Below the pieces are notes generated by a model that saw only the letters and a program-made list of their open reading frames with translations, was not told the origin of the DNA and searched no databases. Below are positions 55,647 through 64,000 of a DNA stretch of 64,000 bases, in pieces. The DNA is taken from NCBI RefSeq assembly GCF_932274485.2, contig NC_065883.2, positions 69,607,210-69,671,209 on the forward strand, written 5' to 3'. Both the position numbers and the translations under genes were made by a program. Origin of the DNA: Patella vulgata (taxonomy: Eukaryota; Mollusca; Gastropoda; Patellidae). Within the stretch, counting starts at the first letter, position 1, and every line of letters starts with the position of its first letter.

Positions 55647-55693
<47 letters not shown>
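55190..55693 (+). repeat. TGTAGC-rich repeats, 72-bp duplication and (TA)n
   Basis: Irregular ATGTAGC(C/T)A/ATGTATG repeats from 55190. A 72-bp unit (ACAATGTTATCATTTATGTA, GTCATGTAATCCCGAGAATA) occurs at 55302 and 55374. (TA)n runs from 55650 to 55693. Confidence 0.8.
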
Positions 55694-55695
<2 letters not shown>

Positions 55696-56091
55696 CCACA
55701 CGTGTACGTCCATATGAAAAGATAATGAAGGTGAAACCAACTACCTTAAACATGATTACATTTTTAACGGTTCAATCGACACTTTAGGAAACATCGAGAC
55801 GTTGATATATAAACATGATGACGTAAATATCAAAACAGTTTATTAAAACTTTCAATTTTAAAATAGTTGCTAATAATCTGTTTGGATTCATGTATTAACC
55901 ATTTGTACAAATTTCTTGACACTTAACTGTTTATTACAACTTTATCGGAGTCGGTGACGGACAGATAGACAAAGCAGTTTAGTCAGGTTTTGAAACACGA
56001 ATTAGGGTGATGTACTGGGTGGTATTCATTTGGAGAAAAGGTTTTTCATAAAGTTTTCGGATCAACGATCCGATAATGCTGAGAAAGCAGT

Positions 56092-56325
56092 TTGATAAAA
56101 ACAAAGACCCTATTTCGTTTCATTATTTATAGTTCACATTTTCGTTTTATTTGTCTGAACTTCGTATCGTTGCGGCCATGAAATGTGATTTGCTGCTCCG
56201 ACTGGGCTAGTGATAACTGACATACGCCATACATTGTACTACGGGGGAAAGTCTGCACGAACAGTGGCACTATACGACCTACTCGTATATCGAATTTGAA
56301 CTGTAAAGGGACCCGTTATTTGCAT
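56092..56325. mobile_element. Family D end fragment and SINE B fragment
   Basis: 56092-56166: CCCTATTTCGTTTCATTATT, TTCACATTTTCGTTTTATTT (family D end). 56175-56325: CTCCGACTGGGCTAG, CTGACATACGCCATACATTG and CGTATATCGAATTTGAACTG (antisense SINE B). Confidence 0.65.
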
Positions 56326-56330
56326 ACCAG

Positions 56331-56613
56331 GTGGGGGGTGGTGGATGGCCGAATTGTTAGCACGTGCGCGCTGCGCTGTATCATACGGTCTGTCATTGAG
56401 TCAACTGGGGGGGGGGGTCGATTCCCCGGTTGTACGTGACAAGGAGTAGTTTCGCATGTACAACCTCGTGGGTTTTTTTCCGGGTCCTCCGGTTTCCTCC
56501 CACTGCTAAAGACCCCTACGCGCAAGCGAATTATTGAAATAAAATTGAACCAGGTGTTAGTCCCGAAATGACCTAGTTTGTGTCGAGTGGACGTTAAACC
56601 CCATTTCTCTCTC
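56331..56613 (+). mobile_element. SINE A, near full length
   Basis: Six-G start, GGTGGATGGCCGAATTG head, a second G-run replacing CGTGGTT just before CGATTCCCCGG, complete core, CTACGCGCAAGCG, CCCGAAATGACCTAGTTTG and a short CT tail. Confidence 0.88.
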
Positions 56614-56686
56614 ACGATCCACATGAATCCTGGTATTTTTGTTCCTTCGACAGTTGCGCATCGATCGACAGACTCACATTTCCAAG

Positions 56687-56794
56687 ATGGCGGCGGTGAC
56701 ACTCATGCTCGGTTCGTGGTCAATAGTACGCTTGTACTTGGTAGTTGCTGCACACGATGCAGTTATATATAACTTTCGAAAAATATATAATTAG
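56687..56794 (+). CDS. Possible first coding exon
   Basis: CCAAGATGGCGGCGGTGACA gives an ATG in a YY1-like, Kozak-compatible setting. The frame reads MAAVTLMLGSWSIVRLYL and then reaches a candidate donor (GTAGTT at 56741); unspliced, it continues to a stop at 56794. The local GC is raised. No protein family is recognised and no second exon was found, so this is speculative. Confidence 0.22.
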   Translation: MAAVTLMLGSWSIVRLYLVVAAHDAVIYNFRKIYN

Positions 56795-57012
56795 ATATCT
56801 TAAATAAAAAGTCTTAGTGTAAATGCAATTTATTAAAAGTAAAGATTCATTTTTAAAGTAGCTAAGTCTCTAACTCAGTATCATCCAAAGTCTTCGACAT
56901 TGAAATCAAAAATTATTTGTCAATTTAAATCAACATTGCTGTTGTGATCTTACCGGGAAAAGATGGGCTTCTGTTATCCAATATTTAAGGCAAAATAAAC
57001 ATTTTTACCTTC

Positions 57013-57031
57013 GGTACACGAATCGTGTACC
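57013..57031. promoter_or_regulatory. Perfect 9+1+9 palindrome
   Basis: GGTACACGA, one base, TCGTGTACC. It has the form of a dimer-binding site, 320 bp downstream of the candidate start at 56687. Function unknown. Confidence 0.25.
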
Positions 57032-57739
57032 ATAATGCGTTTCAGCTCGATTTGTAACAAGGTACTCGAAGAACGAGGCTAGACATATTCCACAAGTCAT
57101 GTCAAACGGTGACGTCACATTCTTATCTGGAAAGTATGCCCGCAATAAATACTATCAGTGTAGACTGAAATAATCAGACGCTAGAGATTGTCATTCGATT
57201 GAGACTTCTGGTGTATTTCGCCTAACGTAATCAATTAGAAATTACAGTAAAACAGAAACGATTCAATATAAATCAGTTTATATACATTCACATTACATTA
57301 TTATATGCGTTGCGTCCATTTGTGTCAATTTCTAGGTCCCAAATATTAGCGATTTAGCTCCTTTAATACTGGTATTTATTTCATAATACATGTTCTTACA
57401 ATAGATTAACTATCAACAGATATTTTAACTAAATGCGTGTTTACGGGGTTTATTTTACCTTTTTTTCCGCTTTTCAACCTTTTCAGGACTATAATTCAAT
57501 TAAGCTTTATGTAAAAGGTGTTAATTCATTTCATTAAAAGTACAGATTTAATATTAAAACTGCTATTTTATTTGATAATAGATGTTATAAGAATAGATTT
57601 AAAAATTTAAAAAATACAAATAAACGTGAACATTTTGATTATAATTTTGATTTTTTATTTGTATATTATATTTTATTCGTGTAACTATTATTAAACGCAC
57701 TATCAGTCAGTGTGAAAACAAAATATGAAGTTTTAACAC

Positions 57740-58425
57740 CATAAACTAAAACTATCAAATATAGAGTTTAAGACGATATAAACCAATATAGAGTTGTAAG
57801 GCCATACAATACCAAATATAAAGTTTAAGACCATTTTAACAAATATACAGTTTTAAGACCTTACACTACCAAATATATAGAGTTTAAGACCACATAAACA
57901 AATATAAAGTTTTAAGGCCATACACCACCACTAATATACAGGTTAAGATCATATAAACAAATATAGAGGCCATACACTACTAAATATACAGGTTAAAATC
58001 ATATAAACAAATATACGTTATCAAATATATAGTTAAACTCATCTACTCCTTCGGATGAGACGAAAAACCGAGGTCCCGTGTATACATTGGAATGCACGTA
58101 AAAGATCCCTTGGCAGATGGAATTAGATATAAGAGTAGGTGCCACGTGAAACCACGTCGGAAAATGCCGATGAAATATAGTGTAAGATCCGACACAATCA
58201 AGTATAGGATGTACTACCATGCATTATCAAATATAAAGTTTAGGACTATATACTACCAAATATAGAGACCATACACTACCAAATATAGAGTGTAGTACCA
58301 TGTCAAATAAAACGTTTAGGACTATAACAAATATAGAGACCATACACTATCAAATATATACACAGCCAAATATAGAGTTCAAGGCTATTATAACGACGTT
58401 ATTTCTGGTCTTATTAAATTAAGAC
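57740..58425 (-). repeat. Minisatellite of about 30-bp units, orientation 2
   Basis: Complement of the 16632 array: CCAAATATAGAGTTTAAGAC then CATACACTA, with units shortened in places. It is interrupted at 58045-58172 by SINE B pieces. Confidence 0.9.
58045..58172 (+). mobile_element. SINE B fragments inside the minisatellite
   Basis: A sense piece (CGGATGAGACGAAAAACCGA, GTAAAAGATCCCTTGGCAG, ATATAAGAGTAGG) is joined to an antisense piece (GAAACCACGTCGGAAAATGC). The opposite orientations imply two events or an inversion. Confidence 0.8.
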
Positions 58426-58989
58426 TGTGTCCAAGTAACTTCTATATGATTTATTAAACATAGATAATTCAATAAATATTTACAAGAAAGAGAGAGACCC
58501 GATACGTTCTGAATCATAGCTCACTTTCCATCTGAAATACGGTTCTACAAAATATATAATAAACAATTATGACACATTGATAGTTAAGCTATACAATATT
58601 GCTTCTATGTTTAGACCTAAAACAATAGTTCGTTTTGTAGAGAGTTTGGCCAGTGACCAATTCTTAATCCCTCCATTGTTAGACTTCAATACATAGTCTA
58701 AATTATATCTGACGTAATAACCATTGGCTGGAATAAGTCTCTCCTAAATTTAGACAAGAAGGTTTTGTAGCACACATGCCGGTTGGCATTAGATTGTAAA
58801 GAGGTTTACTCTGTTTATTTTTATAAAGATAATATGTCACTCACACCAGTGTCAGATTATTTCAACATGTATTTTACAGGAGAAATAATTAGGTAAATAA
58901 AATATATTAAAAGTACATTAATGTTGTCAAAGATATGTTGATCAACATGGGAAATGTAACATAGGTTTTTATTAAATAGAACTCATGTC

Positions 58990-59700
58990 GGTTATACTAT
59001 ACACTACCAAATATAGAGTTAAAGATTATACACTACCAAATATAGAGTTATAAAGATTATACACTACCAAATATAGAGTTATACACTACCAAATATAGAG
59101 TTAAAGATTATACACTACCAAATATAGAGTTAAAGATTATATACTGCCAAATTTAGAGTTGAAGGTTATACACTACCAAATACAGAGTTCAAGTCTATAC
59201 ACTACTAAATTTAGAGTTAAAGATTATACACTACCAAATAAAGAGTCCAAGGCTATACACTACCAAATATAGAGTTAAAGATTATATACTACCAAATTTA
59301 GAGTTCAAGGGTATACACTACCAAATACAGAGTTAAAGATTATACACTAACAAATATGTACAGCGTTAAAGATTATACACTACCCAATACAGAATTCAAG
59401 GCTATACACTACCAAATATAGAGTTGAAGGCTATACACTACCCAATACAGAGTTCAAGGCTATACACTACCAAAGATAGAGTTAAGACCATACACTACTT
59501 AATAGGAATTCAAGACCACATACTATCAAATATATACACTACCAAATTTAGAGTTGAAGGCTATACACTAACAAATACAGAGTTTAAGATTATACACTAC
59601 CAAATTTAGAGTTGAAGGCTACACACTAACAAATTTATACAGAGTTTAAGATTATACACTACCAAATTTAGAGTTGGAGGCTATAAACTACCAAATAAAA
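58990..59700 (-). repeat. Minisatellite of about 30-bp units, second block
   Basis: About 24 units of ACACTACCAAATATAGAGTT then (A/G)AAG(A/G)(T/C)TAT. Variants AAATTTAGAG and AAATACAGAG recur in alternation, suggesting higher-order amplification. The intervening 58426-58989 shows nothing recognised. Confidence 0.93.
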
Positions 59701-60385
59701 AATGCTGGTTGTCGTAGACTTTGTCAACAATGTAAAACTAATTAACTTTTCAGGGCATCCAAAAACTTTCGTCACTTATGATACCCTTTTTTTCATAAAA
59801 AGACTCGTGTAGATAAAATCCACTTAAAATTCCTCGAAATCAGAGCGGTATCGACATTTCCTGAATGTTTCTTGTGGCTTTAATAGAGTTGTAATACGTT
59901 ATCTTCAAATTCTGTATATATCTAAATTGTTTCTGATAATGTACCTTATCTTTTTCTTTGATGTCAAGGTGTGATGTAGTTGCCTGTAATTACGTAACCA
60001 AGAGTGACGGAGAAAGAACACTCCTGTACACGGGTGTTTTTTAGCGGTTTTATTTCGGTTAATTTGTTGAGTGATTATTCAGGTTGATGCGGCTTTTGAC
60101 TCATCGGTTAAATATAAATTTGGCATTGATAAATGAGATAAATAAAGGCTAAATGTCAAGTACATCAGATCCTATCCTGCAGTCGATACATATTTGAATA
60201 GTCTGGATAAACACTCCTACTAACTTCCAGTATGTTATGCAGGTTATACATGTTAATATGACGTGAAGTCCAAGCCTACAGAGGTGACGTAATTTCTACT
60301 ACCTGATAAAGATACCGGACAATCTGCTCTACCACGTCCTACATCACTACCAGGATTTCAAACTTTGTAATTCTAATTTAGCGAT

Positions 60386-60475
60386 GAGAAATGATGAAAT
60401 TGTGTTTAACATCCTGTTTGTCTGCACTATCCGGCTAATGAAGACGGGTATATGCCATATAATGACATGGTGCTA

Positions 60476-60517
<42 letters not shown>

Positions 60518-60676
60518 GATAACGTCCACTCGACACAAACTAGGTCATTTCGGGACTAACACACGGTTCAGTTTTATATTTTATTTCAATAATTCGCTTG
60601 CGCGTAGCGGTCTTTAGCAGTGGGAGGAAACCGGAGGACCCGGAGAAAACCCACGAGGTTGGACAGGCGACCCTAT
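60386..60676 (-). mobile_element. SINE B 3' fragment joined to SINE A
   Basis: 60386-60479: GTGTTTAACATCCTG, GGCTAATGAAGACGGGTATA (SINE B). 60480-60676: (GA)n, AACGTCCACTCGACAC, AACTAGGTCATTTCGGGACT, core and GGCGACCCTATT (SINE A, 5' part missing). Confidence 0.83.
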
Positions 60677-61277
60677 TCTCTCACCCCACCCCCTCTCTCT
60701 CTCTCTAAAGTTATACCTGTACAATGTGTTTGGATGATTGTTGAGCAATATCAGGACATCAACCATCTATAATGTATCCCACAAGATTAAAGGAACTTTC
60801 GTAAAGACAGCACACTTTTTATTTTCTGATTATAGCTTCTCTTAAAGCCATGTTTTGTGTCAACATTTCAAGCGAACAACAGACTATTTTATACGGCAAT
60901 AAACACACGAACAAATTAAGTTACTGCGAACGAGCGCAGGCTAAAGAAGTTACTATATAAAACAAGTTTAAGCGTCATCCCCAGGAGACCATCTCGCTGA
61001 CAGACAGAATGACTTAATGTATTAACTCGGTAAGAGCGATTGACAGGTTAGGGCCCGAATGCGCCAGAAAATGGATTTACTCCTTAATAAGCGCGTGATG
61101 ACCAAAAACCAGGATGATATATTATCCGTAGCATATCAACGACCTTGAATTTTGTTTTGGTTTACATGACTTCCATGGCCACTGCTTGGTATTAATTAAT
61201 GAACAGCATAAAATTTAAATCTATTGTGAATGGAGAATGGAACGACAGAGAGGGAGAGAGAGAGAGAGGGGGTGTCA

Positions 61278-61597
61278 AAGTGGAGGGAGGAAGAGGAAGT
61301 AACGTTAATACTAAAGTCCCGGAGAAAACCAGTGGGATTTTGATGTCCATTCAAAACAAATTACGTGATTACGGGGCTAACATACTTTAGAAATTTATTT
61401 CAATAACACCCCCGCTCCCCCTCCCCCTCCATCTAAACCCGATATAAACATAGCTTTCCTTAAGCATTGTTGTAAAGTGGAAGGAGGAAGAGGGAGTAAC
61501 GTTAATAGTAAAAAGGCCCGGAGAAAACCTGTGCGATTTTGACGTCCAGTCAAAACAATTTACGTTATTACGGGACTAACATACTTTAGAAATTCGA
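61278..61597 (-). repeat. Two SINE A-like units in tandem, about 196 bp apart
   Basis: GGAGGAAGAGG(A/G)AGTAACGT, CCCGGAGAAAACC, TTTTGA(T/C)GTCCA and ACGGG(G/A)CTAACATACTTTAG occur in both. The core and tail of SINE A are present, but the stretch between them is replaced. Confidence 0.75.
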
Positions 61598-61644
61598 ATT
61601 CGAATTAATCCCCTCATTGCACACTGTTTAATGTGCACTGGGTT

Positions 61645-61708
61645 TTAATAGCCCAGTCGATGCAGAACAGTAGTATATTAAACCCCATTTCATTTCACTT
61701 CATTTGTT
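61645..61708 (+). mobile_element. SINE B 3'-end fragment
   Basis: TAGCCCAGTCGATGCAGAAC, TTAAACCCCATTTCATTTC. The body is missing. Confidence 0.65.
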
Positions 61709-61905
61709 TACCAAGTACTCGCACGTGGCGCAATTTTTGTCAGTGTCCCTAGAGCTGTGACAATAATCTGCTATCTTTGAAACATGTCATTTACATCGCC
61801 GACATGTAATAATTTTTAATATTATGACTCAGAATAGCAGTTCTCTGTCAAAATCATCATTATACAACTATTGATGAAGATTAAACTTCTGCTTCCTGCC
61901 TGTGT

Positions 61906-62138
61906 GACGTCATTCTGTTGTTGTTCTTAGTGTTTAACGTCCGCTTCCACTGAAGGTGATATCGCAGAAAGGTCTTATGGGTTTTTTTATTATCTTAGCG
62001 CACGCGCAGGGGTTTTTCCTGTGGGAGCCACATACGCTCACACCAGGGATCGAACCCACAGCCGCAAGCCAGAGGTGACCGGCCAGTTAGAGGTCGAAGC
62101 GCGGCACTCTAGACCACTAGGTCATCCCAACCCCTTAT
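61906..62138 (-). mobile_element. Third SINE family
   Basis: On the minus strand: GGGATGACCTAGTGGTCTAG (A-box region), CTCTGGCTTGCGGC and GTGGGTTCGATCCCTGGTG (B box). A body with GCGCACGCGCAGGGG-type sequence and a 3' end GAAGCGGACGTTAAACAC follow. Clearly tRNA-derived and distinct from A and B in head and body. Confidence 0.82.
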
Positions 62139-62240
62139 AAATGTCTGTTTACTACCTTATGCATCCGCTCCAAAATTTAAAATGTAAACAAAATCCGCCA
62201 TACAATAGGTGTATAAAGGGTAAAAAAAATGCTAAAAAAG

Positions 62241-62341
62241 AGCAACCAAGGGAAACAAATAATGTAGTAGTCTTATTCCTTATAGGGTTCAGAGAGCAAC
62301 CAACGGAAGCAAGTAGTAGTCTTATTCCTTATAGGGTTCAA
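62241..62341 (+). repeat. 50-bp tandem duplication
   Basis: GAGCAACCAA(G/C)GGAA then AGTAGTCTTATTCCTTATAG and GGTTCA, twice. AATCCGCCAT lies on both sides (62191, 62383). Confidence 0.85.
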
Positions 62342-62790
62342 AGAATACGAACCTTCCGAACTCATTTTACAAATAAAACAAATCCGCCATTACGATCATC
62401 GTGGAAAGAATAGTCAAGTAGGATATAATTCAATAAACAATTGATTTTCTTACAGAAATAATCCGATATTTTCCAGAATTGTCGCAATCTGGTAGTTGTG
62501 AATTAACAAAAAGCATGGAAATTCAATTTATTGCTAGTAATGTTTTATGTTTTAGGTTGATTGATTGGGAAACGAAACGAAATAAGAAGAATGCAAAAAT
62601 TCTATTAAAATCAGTGTTGCTTTTTGTTACTTTCCACACGATATGAATTTTTTTTTTAAATAAAGACGGCGTAAAGGAATACACTGATGCCTGCGGATGT
62701 ACTAATATAAAATAACTCCATAAAAAGGAATATTTCGCAATAATAATACATTGCACAATAACCACATAATACAAGTTATGATACTTTACA

Positions 62791-63455
62791 TTAAAGATAC
62801 ATTATGGGAGATTAGATAAAGAGCTGGCAGTTCTCACTCTAATTGTTAAAAACTAGATAAGGGGAAGGGGGTTTGCTGAAAATTTCAGTCAAATTGATCC
62901 ACTCTGAACCAAAAATTTTGCGATTGAATTTTCGACCTAGCCTCGATCATCATATTACTACAGTCGGTACGATAAAAAACATAGTCTCGATTATCCATTT
63001 CATGAATAAATCATGAATGGAAGTCGAACAGCAAATCGGATCCTAATCCAGTAAACATCACAGGCTAGCGATGACATGCGTTATGCAAGAGCTAAATCTG
63101 TCTATTGTAGGTCTTCCTTTAGGCCTGACATGTTATCTAAATTATTAATTAGACATTAATTAACCTATCCAGACCATAATCAACTTTAGATGGCATCGCT
63201 AGTCTGCGATCTATAGTGGATTATGCGCTGATTTACTGCATAACCTTCCTTCACGATTTAACAATTAAATGGATACTGTACTGACTTTAGTAATTATGAT
63301 TGAGACTAGGCGGAAATTTCAATAGCTTAGTTCTTGGTTCATAGAGGATCAATTTGAATGAAATTTTCAGCAAATTGCCTTTACATTATCTAGTTTTTAA
63401 CTATTATAGTGAGAACTGGCAACTCGTTATCGAATCTCCCATAATGTATCTGTAA
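62791..63455. mobile_element. Two family C MITEs head to head
   Basis: A plus-strand copy runs from TTAAAGATACATTATGGGAG to about 63077 (AGGCTAGCGATGACAT). It is followed at once by a nearly complete minus-strand copy (GCGTTATGCAAGAGCTAAAT to CCATAATGTATCTGTAA). Outer ends are therefore the same terminus facing outward, giving inverted arms of about 285 bp at roughly 80% identity by eye. Confidence 0.88.
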
Positions 63456-63543
63456 TTGCCACATCCCCATATTGACATTCAGCATAATCTTTGTGTTCTG
63501 TTAATGTGTTTCCCGATCGCTAAATGCCACTCAAAGTTTAGTT

Positions 63544-63776
63544 CTGTATATTAAACTGGCAATTAGAGACACGGTCAACAGGTTATACCGTGGAGTTATT
63601 TGCATATAATAACCCACTTATTTTAACTGTGTTAGGGGAGGGAGACAAAATGGTCTAATGCCTTCACTCAAAACCACGTAAAGGTCTCTCATTTAGTGTT
63701 GCTTGCCTAAAGTCATAGGTCCGCACCGTGTCCTCCGGCCCCTCCTCCCCTTCGCTCTCTCTCTCTCTCTCTCTCT
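63544..63776 (+). repeat. Family I dispersed repeat, copy 2
   Basis: ACACGGTCAACAGGTTATAC, GTTATTTGCATATAATAACC, ACCACGTAAAGGTCTCTCAT, CCTAAAGTCATAGG and a CT tail, in the same order and strand as 48483-48714. The final 63777-64000 shows nothing recognised. Confidence 0.75.
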
Positions 63777-64000
63777 CCATTCTACACAGTCAATGGTATC
63801 AAACCGAGGACGTAACAGAGCCATAAAAGCATATCTCGCGTTTCCTTTGATAAAACACATCTTCAAAAAAGTAGATCGTTCATGAAACGACAGCTTTAAA
63901 TAGATCAAAAGGGATACCGCAATGACGTCATCACCACAAGTGGTGAAACACTCGACATCATCACAAATGGGCCAGACCGGAAACTTTTTCCAATTTGTTT

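Noticed and set aside
59424-59609. Open frame of 61 codons with repeated peptide
   Set aside because: It is a reading of the 30-bp minisatellite; unit length variation and stops in neighbouring units argue against coding.

Overview
The window looks like intergenic or intronic DNA from an animal, most probably a mollusc or another lophotrochozoan. It is AT-rich, packed with tRNA-derived SINEs, small inverted-repeat DNA elements and minisatellites, and has no bacterial gene order. The taxon is an inference from the repeat style (SINEs carrying a TCCGGTTTCCTCCCAC core and a GGACGTTAAACCCCAT 3' end), not a database match. I find no complete host gene, rRNA, functional tRNA gene or CRISPR array. 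The only long, well-preserved coding region is a Tc1-like transposase at 34783-35803 on the minus strand.

Two SINE families dominate. SINE A (about 250-300 bp) has a 5' G-run, a Ser/Leu-like tRNA head, the core above and a (CT)n tail. SINE B (about 340-370 bp) has a short G-run, a second tRNA head, a body containing GTTGGAATTCGATATAAGAG, and an (ATTTC)n tail. Several copies have target-site duplications (TSDs) of 10-15 bp: SINE A at 2664, 13268, 14892, 24281, 32307, 43911; SINE B at 1642, 17838, 22086, 22961. Nested and 5'-truncated insertions show LINE-type retroposition. A third SINE is at 61906-62138. The LINE side is a 1.9-kb L2/CR1-like fragment (10118-11980), a reverse-transcriptase scrap near 18500, and a short LINE 3' end (47188-47528) between 100-bp direct repeats.

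Small DNA elements form several families. Family C (about 400 bp, TTAAAGATACATTATG termini) has at least 8 recognisable and 3 decayed copies. Family H (TTAAAGGACA termini) shares its TTAA with a family C copy at 33372. Family D (about 340-370 bp, long inverted ends, 9-10 bp TSDs) looks Mutator-like. A palindrome at 40830-41055 carries telomere-like TTAGGG runs. Families F, G and I are dispersed repeats of unknown type.

Minisatellites and local duplications lie at 15549, 16632, 21297, 24682, 27443, 27801, 36466, 41286, 42480, 44741 (built from SINE A), 50130, 50880, 51325, 54061, 55190, 57740, 58990 and 61278. The arrays at 16632, 57740 and 58990 use the same roughly 30-bp unit, with the last two on the opposite strand.

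Two short segments could be host exons: 43404-43530 (strongly G/C-ending codons in an AT-rich background) and 56687-56794 (AAGATGGCGGC start context). Both are weak. The remaining stretches, including 5428-6805, 7229-8745, 13558-14776, 36650-39400 and most gaps between repeats, show nothing I can name.
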